Below, in pieces: positions 46,851 to 58,587 of a stretch of DNA of 64,000 nt. The stretch comes from Flaccisagitta enflata (taxonomy: Eukaryota; Chaetognatha; Sagittoidea; Aphragmophora), in assembly GCA_965153355.1 (NCBI GenBank), contig OZ231126.1, positions 27,404,001 through 27,468,000 on the forward strand. The letters run 5' to 3'. Both the position numbers and the translations under genes were made by a program. Below the pieces are notes generated by a model that saw nothing but the letters and a program-made list of their open reading frames with translations, ran no database searches and was not told the DNA's origin. The stretch's first letter is position 1; every line of letters begins with the position of its first letter.

Positions 46851-47057
46851 AGTCGCTTGCTTAGCGATTCTTAAAGAGGCTGTGTCCCTTTGCGTAGGAA
46901 AGAATGTTGGTTGGTTGGTAACGCGAAATTTCAGACTGAAATAGTGATAGCTGCTAATTCATTACTGCCCCGTCCTGCCACAAACTGCCCCTGCCGCCTC
47001 CATTATTGCCCCAGCCTATCCGCAAGCGACCACATATTAGCCGTGTATCCGGCCTTG
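46851..47057 (+). mobile_element. HSR copy, diverged
   Basis: AGTCGCTTGCTTAGCGATTC at the left (partial hairpin), CCCCTGCCGCC inside, GTGTATCCGGCCTTG at the right. Confidence 0.65.
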
Positions 47058-47067
47058 TTATAAATTA

Positions 47068-47513
<446 letters not shown>

Positions 47514-48250
47514 CGCGTGTCGCTTTAATTGGAATCCCAAAACATTTTGCTCTCTTATTTTCCTGGCCAATCCAAGAATTCCATTCTACCACGATTCAGA
47601 CTTATTCCTCCCATAAGTTGATTATCTGAAGTTTTTTTTTCATGGTTACTAGGCGGAACGGAAAGAAATTTCATGTCGCCTCAGGTAGAAAAAGGCAGGC
47701 TCTTTTATTCTAGTTAGCCTTCAGTAATTTGAAGAGAGGGGGGAAAAACTCTGATCTAATTCAAGTGTCAAGAGTCGTGTTTATGGAGCCTTCTAGAGAA
47801 AAAAAAACACATCCTGACAGATGAATGTGCCGCCCGCATTTGTGGTAACTCTTTGACATGAAGGGACGCCAAAAAACATTCTCGTGTCGCATGGAATCAT
47901 TACTGGTCATCATGGCCTGAGGATCTGGAGTTGGCCAGTCATGGAAATCGATATTAAACAATGACAATATTTTCGCTCTTTTTCGCAACTTTTCCTTTTC
48001 ATTGGTCTTCTGACGAACTGGCCGGGATGGAAGCCACAAAATAGAATTATGGTTCGTCCCTCGCCCTTCCTGGGCTTGCCGTCGCTAATCAAAGTCTACA
48101 TGCAACGCACAAATGTCCATTGAGTCCTATGTCATTTCCAATTTTCTAAGAGGAATTTCATCGTCCTTTCGATTGCCGTCGGCATCGAGGAATTATTGGG
48201 GAAAATTTCTTGACCATCATCCTAGTCGAGGAAGCATGAAATAGGGCTTG

Positions 48251-48253
<3 letters not shown>

Positions 48254-48343
<90 letters not shown>
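48254..48343 (+). repeat. (CT)n tract abutting the 991-residue gene
   Basis: About 45 CT dinucleotides ending five bases before the proposed ATG. It may be 5' UTR or a GAGA-like promoter element (inference). 47515-48250 upstream shows no supported gene. Confidence 0.9.
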
Positions 48344-48347
<4 letters not shown>

Positions 48348-48348
48348 C

Positions 48349-50446
48349 ATGTCTGTGATAACTCCCACATCAACGACCGCTTTCGTCGAAGACAGTCACT
48401 TGATAGAACTTTATGGAATATCCGAACTTGCCAACGCCGTCTCAACCACTCATCACATTCAAAATACTCTCAACCTCAAATATCGTTCGTCACGGCCACC
48501 TCCACTGGCGCGCGGCGGCGGCGGCGGCGGCGCCACCACGTCGACGTATCGACGAAACGCGTCGAAAAAGTTGCAGCCAACTGTCGAGAATGATTCTTCC
48601 GCGTCCTCCGTCGCCATATCTGCTTCTTCCGCAGTGGCTTCATCTCAAAACAACGCCGTGGAAGGCGAGGAAGAAGAAGGGGAAACGGAGAATGGCAAAG
48701 CGGAAGAAAGAGAAGAGGCGGAGCAACGTGAAAAGCTGCGCGTCTTACGTCACGACGTGGCGGCGCTAACGGAAGCTCTTCATCGGCGCGTCGACGATCG
48801 CCGTCTCACTGACTCGCTGTTACGCGTCTGTCATCCCGACGACGATGAAATCGAGGAAGAGTGTCTCGATCACATGGTCGTTTGTTACGATTGGTTGGAG
48901 GCGATGCGTGGTTGGCGCAGAGTCTCGCCCTTCGCGCGCTACGCCTACGTCAGTCCCTCTGTCGGCGGAGGAAAGAAGAAAAAGAAACATTTATCTTCCT
49001 CGACCCAACAACCGCCACCACCACAACCTATTGTCAATAAAGCCGACTGCGATATTGTGATGCCATACGTGTTGCCGTTAGAGAGCGATACTAGTTTTCC
49101 ACCGAAACCAAAACTCAGAAGCGCCCGACGAACGTTGTTGGGCGTCGGAAGAGGAGACCATGGCGAGGACGACACTGATGGCGATTCACCCGATTCTAAC
49201 GGCGAGGACGGCAAACTGCCGCAACAACCCTTTCCCAGTCCCCGCGAATCAGTCGGGGTGCCGCATTACATGCGAGACACGTATCTTTCGCGATATCACC
49301 GACTGCAGAGGGAAAGAGAACGCGAGAGAGAAAAAGAGTACAAAGAAAGAGAAGAGAAACTGCGGATGCATTATTTAAAAGACGACGACGGGAAATGGCG
49401 AGGCGGGACGGAGAAAAAGACGAATAAAGATGGTAAAGACGATCATTCTCAATCTTCGCAATCGCAGCAACAGCAGTCGCAGCAGCAAAGGAAACCCGAC
49501 GCCATCGATGGCAAGGATGATGCCGCCGCAGCCAGAAGACCACCAGCTCCAGAGACGAAACGACCGCGTCAAGGACTTCCGGTTGTCGAAGGCAAAGCGA
49601 AATTAGCCGTGCAAACTTATCCTCTGGAGGGCCAACGAGGGAAAGACGAGGCGAAAGAAACGAAAGAGGAGGAAGATCCACTAGGTAATAAAAAGAACAA
49701 CAACAACAACAACGACGACGACAAGAAAAGAGAAAAAAGAACAACGGGCAAATCTATCGTAAAAGTTCTTCCGGGTACGATTTACTCTTCGTCCTCGCCG
49801 GCGGGTATCATGGACGTCCCGAAGACGTCTCCGAAGCCGCTGAAAGGGAGAAACGTGGAAATCGGCATCGCGCAGCCCAAGGACGAGGTCTCGACGCCTT
49901 CGTTTCCGGGCGGCATCTCCAAGTTCGTCGCCAACAACTCTAAGATTCAAGTGCGGAAAGAACGATTCTCGAAAGGCGGTTCCTTCACGACGACGGCGTC
50001 GGAAGCGGATAAGTCGAATGATGAAATGACGTCGATGGCGAGGAAATTCCTCCAGCAAGACGATCAGCTGCTTTGGAAAGTCCCCGACGGAGATTTCGGT
50101 CCGTCGGTGGTTAAACCCGCGATTAAACATTTCATCGATAAACCGGATTCAATCATCGACGGAGAAGGGGGGAGAGTGGGAGGTGGAGGAAGAAGTGGAG
50201 ACAAATCCTCGGGGACTAACAACGGCAAGAGAGTCGCGCGATACCCGCCCACCGCGTTGTCCAAATCGCTACTGATGGGGCCGTCGTCTTTGGTCCTGGA
50301 AAATCTTATCCCAGTTTTGGATCGCGAAATTGAGAAAGACTTGGAACTGCGGAAGAATGGCGGCGGTCCGCTGAAGAAAAGAGTATCATTCGGACCAAAT
50401 TGTAAAGACTCTAATCAACTAAAATTCGCTTCTTCTATCTCACAAG
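48349..50446 (+). CDS. Exon 1 of the 991-residue protein
   Basis: 699 codons plus one base. The frame continues 56 nt past the donor to a stop, adding a tail that looks intronic, so the spliced form is preferred. Confidence 0.83.
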
Positions 50447-51485
50447 GTATGACACGAATGCAGGAGGTCATAGCTGGCTGGCTGGATCTAATCTTGTTCT
50501 AAAGCTTTGTTAGTTAAGATGAAATTTTTTATTGAGATTGATAGGATTCAAAAATGCTTGTCATAATCTAGTGAAATATTAATGAAAGTTGGTAATGTGT
50601 TCCACAGATTCGCCCCACGCAACCGGATGTGATTACAACGAGAAATGGTCCGCGCGGGAGTCGATGGATTCAAACGACAGCGGGATTGAAAGTTGCGTCA
50701 CCTGCTTAGGCACGGGAGAAGAAAACAACGCCTTGAAGCCGTTGGAGAAAGTAACGCCGTCGCAGAGACATCGCAAGGACAATAATATGGCGACTTTCAG
50801 GAATAACGAGTTTCATCATCGAACGACGCCACCGGGAAAGATCACCTCCTCCCATTCCGCCTCCTCAATCTTGAATACCGCCGCGAAATCGTCATCGTCC
50901 CAGGATCTACACGTCCACCCCCAGAAGATTTCTTTGTTTTCCCAACTGCCCATCGCGACCGTGTACAATTTCGACGCGGCGGGTTCTTCCCATGAGACTG
51001 AAGCCGTGATTTCGCTCGCCGGAACCGGATGCGCGCAAGTGAAACGCGATGACGTGGTCCCGTCCTTTGGTCGTCGAGGGACAAATGGAGCAGCTCAGAA
51101 CCAATTCAGCAGTGTGACTTGCAAAGAGGACATGGCTTCCTCTAATGCCGAGGAGTTACATCCCAAGGATTCTTCAAAGAGAAGAAAATCTATCGCTTTT
51201 CCATTACAGACGCTGACGGCGCATTCCGGTCAGCAGCATCACCTACACGCGGCTTCCGCGCCGGCGCTAAAAACTGGCAAAAAATCGATTCTACCCGCCA
51301 TGGGACAATTACGGAAAGAGCTTGCAGGACAAAAGTCGAATGTTGGTAAAAGTGATTCGCGTCGGACGTCTCATCTACCTTTGACCGAAGGAATTTCGGG
51401 GATTAGCTTTAAAGAGAGTGCGGATAAATCTCATTCTGCCGAGTTTCTACCTACGATTTCTGGCAAACATTTACACGCTTTATAA
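48349..51485 (+). CDS. Unrecognised 991-residue low-complexity protein with PP1-docking-like motifs, two exons
   Basis: Join 48349-50446 and 50608-51485: GT donor after CAAG, acceptor TTCCACAG, split Asp codon, 2976 nt. Codon use and the clean splice support a real gene. Features: a Gly run (about 54-60); a predicted helical segment at about 125-205 (REKLRVLRHDVAALTEAL, then CLDHMVVCYDWLEAMRGW), the best candidate domain; a charged coil at about 318-345; Gln-rich at about 366-380; an Asn/Asp run near 449; KKRVSF at 676-681, a strong match to the PP1 RVxF docking consensus; and KSIAF at 893-897 as a weaker second one. No enzyme motif or signal peptide is seen. I do not recognise the family; a scaffold or PP1-regulatory role is only inference. 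The ATG has a weak Kozak context, so an upstream exon cannot be excluded. It is convergent with the SS18 gene. Confidence 0.85.
50608..51485 (+). CDS. Exon 2 of the 991-residue protein
   Basis: Starts DSPHATGCDYNEKWSARESM and ends GKHLHAL then TAA. Ser-rich with MDSNDSGIESC and KRRKSIAFPLQ. Confidence 0.83.
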
Positions 51486-51510
51486 TCATCTGCTTTCATT
51501 TACTCTTATT

Positions 51511-51623
51511 AGGTGCGACAAAGCACCTCTATAACTGGCCGTGTCCGTTGGTCTGACTGTCTGTCGGGAAACGCATTTGTTCGACGATCCACACGTCGCA
51601 CCTTATTGGCCTACTTGGCCTTG
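51511..51623 (+). mobile_element. HSR copy (GGTGC subfamily) between convergent genes
   Basis: AGGTGCGACAAAGCACCTC at the left, GTCGCACCTTATTGG and TTGGCCTTG at the right. Close to 892-1007. It lies 26 bp after the stop of the 991-residue gene, so probably in its 3' UTR. Confidence 0.75.
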
Positions 51624-51823
51624 TTCTCTCGCTCTCGCTTTTGCCTCCATAGACTTTAGAAAGAGATATCGCGGAAATTGGATCTTACTAGGTTTTACTA
51701 GATTTGTTGTTTTGTCCAGTAATTAGTTTGAAAGTGATATCCCCTGGACATCAGTTCGTGTCAGTATCTAGTTGCATAATTTGATGAAAACCACGCTTCT
51801 TTTGATACCTGCTAAAGATTTGT

Positions 51824-51829
51824 TTTATT
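51824..51829 (-). promoter_or_regulatory. Polyadenylation signal AATAAA of SS18
   Basis: AATAAA on the - strand about 100 nt beyond the SS18 stop at 51931-51933. Confidence 0.65.
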
Positions 51830-51930
51830 CCTAAAGTAACTAAGTCTTGACTTTCTCATATTTAAATGATAAAGGCGAGTATGTCAACATCGAGATACAG
51901 GTACAAATAACAATGAAAAATGTACAAGTT

Positions 51931-52049
51931 TTAGTTAGATGAATATTGGTTGGCATGATTGTAGTTGGAGTATCCACCAGAGCTGGAGGTGGGTGTAGGG
52001 CCGTTGTGGCTGGAAACTGGAGCGGTTGCGTGAGGACTTCCAGTTGGGC
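51931..52049 (-). CDS. SS18: SS18 last exon
   Basis: GPTGSPHATAPVSSHNGPTP to NQYSSN, then TAA (51931-51933). Acceptor TTTTTTAG. Confidence 0.88.
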
Positions 52050-55000
52050 CTAAAAAACAAAGAATGAGTGTTTTCTTTCAATTGCGTGCACGCCACTCTG
52101 TATCCTGCTATGTCGGATGGTCCGTCACTGTTAGCTTTTTTGCAGGCCTGTATATTGTTCCGTATTCCCCCCCCCGGTGGGGGGGGAAAATAATCAAAGG
52201 GTTTGAAGAAAGGGAAGGAAAAGGAGGAAAAAAGAGAAAAAAAAAGAAAACTTAAGGAAAATATAACTTTTGGCAATAAAAAATCATAAAACATGATAAG
52301 GTAAACATAATTTAACACTATTTAAACCTTTAACACCCAGTTTTAGTGGTTTATGGGGAAGAAAAAATTGATTTTGTAACGCGACGCGATGCGTTGCGGG
52401 GAAGAAAATCAAAGGCAGGGGGGGGAAAATAATCAAAGGTTATGAAATAATATACACCCCTGCTTTTTTGGCGTCTACAAGACTTTTTTGCATGACTGCT
52501 CATGCCCAAGTGTTTGGTTAGCCTTTTTATCACTGCCCCTGCCCACCCGCACGCGACTTCGGTAGCTGTGTATCCGGCCTTGTTTCAGAACGTCGCGGGT
52601 GCACGTGTGCGGGTATGTGTATTTCTGGCTTAAATTCCTTCATACTGGGGCTATGTGTGACTGCGGCCGTCGGTTGGTTGGTAGTTCGTAGTTCGTCTTT
52701 GGCCCTCCACTCTCGCGAATGATTGGACTTGCTCTTGTTAAGCTAAGCGTTTTATACTCACCATTGTTGGAAGCGTTTGGACCGGGTGGCCCTGTTGGTC
52801 CATTAAGATGATTTGCTCCTCTCGGTGGTGGTGGATATGGTTGGTAACCATAGCCAGGTGGATACGAACCAGGTCCTTGATTTGGGCCAGATGGTTGTCC
52901 AGGAGGGGGGCCATATCCAGGACCCATTGGGGGACCATATCCATACTGACCAGGTCCGTATGGCTGACCATATCCATATGGTTGAGCTGCAGAAAATGAG
53001 CAAATGCCATGTGGTGACTAATCATTGAAATCCTCGATCGCATTTCAAATGAAAAATCCTTACCAACTCTTAGGTAGTCTATAGCTAGTCTCATTTTATT
53101 GGGTCTACACATACCATTAGGATGTGGGGGATATCCACTTGGATGACTGCCGTGGCTTGGCCCATTGACCACAGAACCAGAGTTACCATATGTAGGAGGA
53201 CCTGTAAAAGTATTGATAGTTGCTAAGTAACGACATTGATTTACAGACGAGACCCTAACAAGAGCGGAGGAGGGACCCATAGTTTAAGCATCACCCCCTA
53301 CAGCTTATACAGTTCAAACAAATTTCTCGCTTGCTGTACACCGTAGCCCTTAGGTGGATACATGGCGCCACTGTGGTGAGTTTCAAATTTCCACCTAGAA
53401 CACCCTCAAATTGTAAAAATTTTTTAAAAAATTGCTCATTTTTTTGGGGAAGCCTTGGAGGGTGATTTTTTCAAAATTTAAGGGTGTTCTTGGTGGAAAT
53501 TCAAAAATCGCCATGGTGGCGCCAATTGTATCCACCTAAGGCGTAAACCGCCATAGCAAGTGAAGTTGTAGGGGGTGATGCTAAAACTTAAGGGTCCTTC
53601 CTCAGCTCTTATTAGGGTCCCGTCTGTAGAAGTTGGATATTATTATATACTCAGCTAATTCTTTCCATGTTCAACTCACCATCTTGACTTGGCTGTGAAG
53701 TAGGGGGTCCAGCTGCTGAACCTGATGAGGCCCCTGGTGAAGGTCCTGAAGGGGGACCAGAAGATGGTCCAGTCGTAGAACCTGTTGAAGGTCCTGGAGT
53801 GGGTCCAGTAGAGTTGTTTTGCTCTGGGTTCTCGGGTGATTTGGTTCCAGACTGAAAAATAAGAGTTAATACTTAGTCAAATCTTGATGTTATTCTGCAC
53901 CACTCCACTACACAGTTTACCTGGTTAAAGAAAAACTGCTGATTATTTATGCGTTTACTTACCAATGGACTTTCCTTCTCTTCTTTTTTCTCGGTTGACT
54001 GTGGTCTTTGATCAGGATTTCCAGGTGATGTCATACCACTCGATGGGCGTGATGGATGTTGTGCACTTTGATTATCATTGGAGTTTTCTGAATTATTTGT
54101 GGTGGTATGAGTTGTATTGCTTTCTCTCGGTGGGGCAGGGGCGTGAGGATGGCCTGGTGGTGGCCCATATCCACCATAAGGTCCTGGATTTCAAATGCAA
54201 GAGGATTTAATTGAGTGATACACTTGATTCGTTCAGTACAGCTTGTCTTGCAATCAAACCATTACCTGGTCCATAAGGTGCATGATGCCACGGTCCTCGA
54301 GAATGAGGGGGGTAATTTCCATGCTGCATGCCTGGTGGGTATGGATGTCCCGAGTGGTTTTGAACATGTCCACCTGGACCTGTGAAAAATGAAACATCGG
54401 CTCAAGTATTCAACATCGTTTCTCCCTTTGGTTGTGTGCACGCGACTAGATGTTTGTCCGTCTGTCCAAGTTTCAGTCGATCAGTTGGTCCATCTGAAAA
54501 ATTGAATTAAAGCGTTTAGTAATTTTTACGATCAATTATGTACTGTTATTATGTAATTATGTAAGTGGTTGTTTTTATGTAAGTAGAGGTAATGCAAAGC
54601 TCGCGACTGTTGGATGAAATACCAGGATGATCAATTACATGCATTTACAGAGAAAAGGTTAATATAAGGTGTGAACCCCCTGAAAACTGCAGCACCCCCT
54701 CTACAGCTCTAGCGGATCAAATTAAAGACACTTTAAAGGTAGAGGTAGAATGTTTATATCAATGCAAGTGATGTCATCAAAGCGATTTTTTTATTTTGTT
54801 TTTAAGTTAAGATATAGCTAAATAAAGCACTAAAATTAATTTTTATTAAAAGTTCATAAAATGAAGGATTTTATGTTATAATTTGAGATTGGAATGGAAA
54901 TTGCAAAATCGCTCTTGTGGCGCCACTTGTACAGTAATTAACTCAAAGTAGCAACATCCAATTCATTATTTATCACTGTAATTTGATCTGTAAGGAGGGG

Positions 55001-57361
55001 TGCTACAGTTTTAGGGGGGTTCACATCTTATATTTCTCCTTCCTCTGTAAGTTGCCCAGCCAGACGGTTTTGTGAAAATTCCAAAAAATAGACTTGCTGA
55101 CAGGGATTATTTTTTTTTCTGCACGAAAGGTTACCTTGAGGATATCCAGGCCTCCCTGGGTTGTCTGGGGGTGGTCCCGCATTGTGCTGAGCATTTGTAG
55201 AATTAGGGGGTGCTGGGCCATTTTGTGGCCCCGTTGGGTGTCCTGGTCCACCATGGGGTGAAGGGCTGGGGTACCCTGATGTTGAAGGGGGATGGCCCGG
55301 TCCTGGTGTTCCCGAATTTGAAGCGGATGGTCCATTATGGTAGTTAGGCTGTGAATGCGGAGGCGCTGAATTTTGGGAGGATGGTCCATTGCTTGAAGTC
55401 GGTGCTGCATTCTCTGAAGCATTTTTAGGCCCAGCTCCAGCCTGACTTGACGGTGGACCAGATGGTGGCCCAGAGGGTTGTGATGGATTTGAGCTAGGCC
55501 CTGGACCGGAACCTTGGAGAGAAATATCAAACGATGTAATGGGCATTAGTTTGTATTAGAGTTCTTGCTGCATAGGTAGGCTGTTAAGGCTCAACATAGA
55601 GCACTAGAGTTCTATCTAGCTATATCCTCGACTTCATGAACACCATTTGACGTTCTTCGTTTAGCTGAGTTCTCATAACCCCACTTAACGCTACTTCATC
55701 CCACTCTACCCACATGTACGTTTCCCTTTAGGTTTACCTGGAGCCGGCAATAAGCTTCCTAAATTGGAGTTTCCAGAATCGGCCAGGGTTGCCAGGTATA
55801 CGAGATTCCGGTGTAGGACCTGCTGATATTGCACGCAATCTGCGGGCTTGCCCCCGCCCGGTTTACTTTGTTGATCTTGAATAGCTTGAATCAGCTGATA
55901 ATTTTCATCCAACATCTGGCGGGAATGAACAAAATCAGAACGAATTTTACTGTTACACAAGTCATTGAAGAAAGCTGATTAGTTGGTTGTGGGTGGGCAG
56001 TGATGCAGATTCTCTTCCTCCCAAGGGCAGTTGTTGAAAAAAAGATTATCGACCTAATCATGGATGTATTTTTAGTTGCGGACACTCAACTCTATAAGAG
56101 GCCTTGTCCGTCCGTCTGTCGGTTCGTTGGTCCATTACAATCGAGTTGTCACGCTCGAGTTAAAAACGGGAAAAACGCGTATTTATGATGCTGCAGTTGG
56201 TATTGTTTGTGTGTGAGTGTGTTGGAGGGGTGGTTGGGGTGAGCCTGGAGTGATATATTGTGACCCCGCGTTTAGTTCCTGGCGCGTGCTTCAAACCAAG
56301 TCAACTAAATAGTAGAAGGAACCCAATTTGGGCAGTCAAACAAGTCTCACAAAGGGCATGGGCAACAAATATAAAAAAAGACCACCTAACATAACTTAAA
56401 CATGACCCAACCTAAACATTACCCGAATTGACTAAAACTTCATTGAAATTGCAACAAGTGACGCAGGGTCACAATATTGTTGCGGATGGGTGGGCAGGGG
56501 CGTCCAACCCACTATCTAAACCCACCCCCTACACAAACATACATAAAGAGCATCCAAAATGCTTGTTTTTCCACATTACAACTCGATCATGACCGACGGA
56601 CCAACAGATGGATGGACAGACAAAGCCTCATATAGTTGCGTGTCTGTAACTAAAAATGTAATTTTGAAAATACAGACGGACTGACACAGCAAGGTGGAGA
56701 TGTGTGTCCGCGACTATATTCTCATGTACCATTTGTATACCTAGAGGATTATCTCCATGCAAAATCAATTTGGACTTTATCTAGGTACTCCATCAGTAAT
56801 GCTGTTACATGAAATGACTTAGGAATAAATTTCTCTCACAACTACAGCAATCACTTCTATACAACTACAGCATTGATAACTAGATCAAGTCAAAACTGAT
56901 TATGCAAGTAGATTGAGCTTCAATGATACAAATGGAAATGCTTTTCTTTCGAAAGCCCAAAACAAGCGCGGCCTTCCAAATGGCCGCGTTGGGCAGGGGT
57001 TTAATGTGGGTTGATGTCTTGTTTTTGCCAAATGATATTCATTTAGGCTAAGATAACACAAATTTCTGTGAAGAATCTTTGAGCTAGAACAATGTTATTT
57101 ATTTATGCATTTAATGGGAATAAATAAGAGCAATTAGAGCCTCAAAATGGTGAAAAGGCGGAGTTCCCAATATCTCATAAAAATGGTGAATTCCATAGTT
57201 TAGCTTAGTGTGTTATGAGACAAAATTATACTTGGTACGCAGTAGAACTTGAGTCAATAATATGATAATGATTTCTCTTATTCTGGTACCTTTTGAATGT
57301 TGGCTGCAGTAGGTGGTGGTTTGCTTCTTTGCATATTTGCTGGGAATGGTACCGACGACAT
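51931..57361 (-). CDS. SS18: SS18/SYT-family BAF-complex subunit, nine exons
   Basis: Reverse-strand join: 57361-57290, 55915-55738, 55512-55135, 54379-54266, 54183-53963, 53851-53680, 53201-53115, 52986-52762, 52049-51931; 1566 nt, 521 residues, all GT-AG and in phase. Residues 14-83 are the SYT N-terminal homology (SNH) domain: NIQKMLDENYQLIQAIQDQQ, QYQQVLHRNLVYLATLADS, SLLPAP. The remainder is Pro/Gly/Ser/Asn-rich, with a Gln-Pro-Gly-Tyr segment at about 408-482 (PYGYGQPYGPGQYGYGPP) like the SS18 QPGY activation domain. SS18 proteins are SWI/SNF (BAF) subunits; the SNH contacts the BRG1/BRM ATPase, and QPGY is low-complexity and transcription-activating. It is longer than human SS18 (about 418 residues) through an S/P/G-rich middle. 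SS18L1/CREST is equally close; invertebrates usually have one gene for both. Confidence 0.94.
52080..52582 (+). mobile_element. HSR copy, expanded, in SS18 last intron
   Basis: ATTGCGTGCACGCCACTC at the left, GCACGCGACTTCGG and GTGTATCCGGCCTTG at the right. It is about 500 bp because of an internal insertion with GGGGGGGAAAATAATCAAAG repeats (near 52182 and 52420). Confidence 0.68.
52762..52986 (-). CDS. SS18: SS18 exon 8, QPGY-like segment
   Basis: AQPYGYGQPYGPGQYGYGPP onward, Tyr/Gly/Pro/Gln-rich as in the SS18 C-terminal activation domain; ends PNASNN. Confidence 0.9.
53115..53201 (-). CDS. SS18: SS18 exon 7
   Basis: GPPTYGNSGSVVNGPSHGSH to PPHPN; 87 nt, phase 1 at both ends, hence skippable without a frameshift. 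Confidence 0.85.
53244..53626. mobile_element. TA-flanked foldback MITE C in SS18 intron 6
   Basis: CAGACGAGACCCTAA at the left and its complement at the right, with inverted matching through GCATCACCCCCTAC, GGTGGATACATGGCGCC and GTGGAAATT to the centre. TA lies on both sides. It makes up 383 of the intron's 478 bp. Confidence 0.82.
53680..53851 (-). CDS. SS18: SS18 exon 6
   Basis: SGTKSPENPEQNNSTGPTPG, then a Ser/Gly/Pro repeat ending TSQPSQD. Donor GTGAGT. Confidence 0.87.
53963..54183 (-). CDS. SS18: SS18 exon 5
   Basis: GPYGGYGPPPGHPHAPAPP, then Asn/Ser-rich, ending EKKEEKESPL at a GTAAGT donor. Confidence 0.87.
54266..54379 (-). CDS. SS18: SS18 exon 4
   Basis: GPGGHVQNHSGHPYPPGMQH to HHAPYGP; His/Gly/Pro-rich; phase 1 at both ends. 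Confidence 0.87.
54431..54626 (+). mobile_element. HSR-like fragment in SS18 intron 3
   Basis: GTGTGCACGCGACTAG and TGTCCGTCTGTCC at the left, CTCGCGACTGTTGG at the right; the hairpin is incomplete and the GCCTTG end absent. Confidence 0.4.
54648..55047. mobile_element. TA-flanked foldback MITE B in SS18 intron 3
   Basis: The same ends as 11834-12881 (GGTGTGAACCCCCTGAAAAC and inverse GGGGGGTTCACATCTTATAT), TA on both sides. Near-palindromic: AAGCGATTTTT and AAATCGCTCTTGTGGCGCC are internal counterparts. The right end lies 87 bp from exon 3. Confidence 0.82.
55135..55512 (-). CDS. SS18: SS18 exon 3
   Basis: GSGPGPSSNPSQPSGPPSG onward, Pro/Ser/Gly/Asn-rich, ending GYPQ. Donor GTAACC. Confidence 0.88.
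55738..55915 (-). CDS. SS18: SS18 exon 2, SNH core
   Basis: MLDENYQLIQAIQDQQ to GSLLPAP; the acceptor CCAG is immediately before the ATG codon. Donor GTAAAC. Confidence 0.95.
56074..56272 (+). mobile_element. HSR copy, GTGACCCCGCG-ended subfamily, in SS18 intron 1
   Basis: AGTTGCGGACACTCAACTC at the left and ATTGTGACCCCGCG at the right, the inverse of the left ends of the copies at 14552 and 56455. Confidence 0.6.
56455..56651 (-). mobile_element. HSR copy in SS18 intron 1
   Basis: CAAGTGACGCAGGGTCACAA at the left, GTTGCGTGTCTGTAACT at the right before AAAAA. Closest to 14552-14752. A further small fragment with GTGTGTCCGCGACTA lies near 56700. Confidence 0.65.
57290..57361 (-). CDS. SS18: SS18 exon 1
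   Basis: ATG at 57361; encodes MSSVPFPANMQR through PTAANIQK. Donor GTACCA. The break after NIQK is the conserved SS18 junction. Confidence 0.9.
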
Positions 57362-57928
57362 TGTCCCTCCTTGACGTTTGCTCAATTGCTGAAGATCCAC
57401 GGTGAATGCGTTTCTTGATGATTTACACTTTTTTCATCGATTTATTGTTCAGGGCGTTGTAGTGATTCCGATGCTTAGAAATGGTTGTCTGAAGCACACT
57501 CACTCGAACTGTAAAATTTCTCCTTCACTGACGCTGAGGAGCCGCGGCGCAGATGGAGGGATCCTTTGTATTTGGGCTTGTGTTTTCTCCCTCAATCGAG
57601 GCATCGGGCTCCCGACTCGGGTTTGTAGGAGTTTGCTATTGGTCTGAAACGTTTTCCTCCTCTTCTTACTCTCAGGAAATGAGTTGGCTCCTGTATGCAG
57701 ATTCCAATTTTGAGCGGGTTAGTTTGATTATGCGAGGGTGTTTCTTACAGATTTTCAAAATGAGTTGTCTATAGTTTTGAGGGTATTGTGAAGCATTGCA
57801 AATACAAGAAAGCATGTCGGTGAGAAATTTACATGGAAGGGACTTGATTGTGGAATACTATCACACTGTGATCATGCCACCTGCTGTTGTGTAACAAATA
57901 ATAATTGGACTGTTTTTCGAAATTGGCA
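57362..57928 (-). promoter_or_regulatory. SS18: SS18 5' flank
   Basis: The 5' UTR and promoter should lie here by position. A modest GC-rich patch (CTGAGGAGCCGCGGCGCAG) is near 57535. No TATA or start element can be assigned with confidence. Confidence 0.3.
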
Positions 57929-58192
57929 TACAGTAGGACCCCGCCTCATGAGGGACCGATGAGCACATTGGGACTAAAGATTTTTCATCCTTATCTCAGT
58001 TTCACCTTAAAAGAGAGGTGAAATCACATTAGAGACTGTCATTTGGGGCCTTAAAATGTTGACCTTGATTGACGAACATTTACTACCTAGGAAAAAAGTG
58101 TATCTACACTTGGGATACAAAATGATTTAGTGACCTAATATTCATTTAATCTTTATAAAAAAAAAAATAAGTTTACAAAATAACTTATTTTC

Positions 58193-58587
58193 AGTCGCAT
58201 GCACGCAACTTTACTCTTTGCCGTGTCGGTTGGTAGGTCGGTCCGTTCGTCCTTAACATTTTTACGGTAATTTAAGGTACTCTAGGGTATTTTAGGGTAC
58301 TTTGGGGTACTTAAAGGTACTGAAGGGTATTATTCTTGGTACTAAAGGTACTTTTGAGTACTTTCAGATATTTTTGAGAACTTTTAGGTATCTTTTAGTA
58401 TTTTTGGGTATTTTAAATATTTTTGGTTATGTTTGGGTATTTTTGGGTATTTTGGTTATTGTATCATATCGATAATGTATCGATATCGTATTGACATTGT
58501 ATGAATACATATCGCGCGGCCTTGGGGGGTAGGAACTCTTTTGTTTGTCATTTCCAGACGCACGCGACTGTTGCCCTCTTGAGCTTG
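58193..58587 (+). mobile_element. HSR copy with expanded interior
   Basis: AGTCGCATGCACGCAACTTT at the left; ACGCACGCGACTG and a degraded GAGCTTG right end. The interior expands a GGGTACTTTAGGGTATTTT microrepeat (58260-58460). Confidence 0.65.

Noticed and set aside
49196-50130. Long antisense frames under the 991-residue gene
   Set aside because: Shadows of a GC-rich sense coding sequence; Arg/Phe/Ser-rich with no homology.
57402-57774. Open frames upstream of SS18 as a divergent gene
   Set aside because: Short, no recognisable domain, and in the expected SS18 5' UTR/promoter region.
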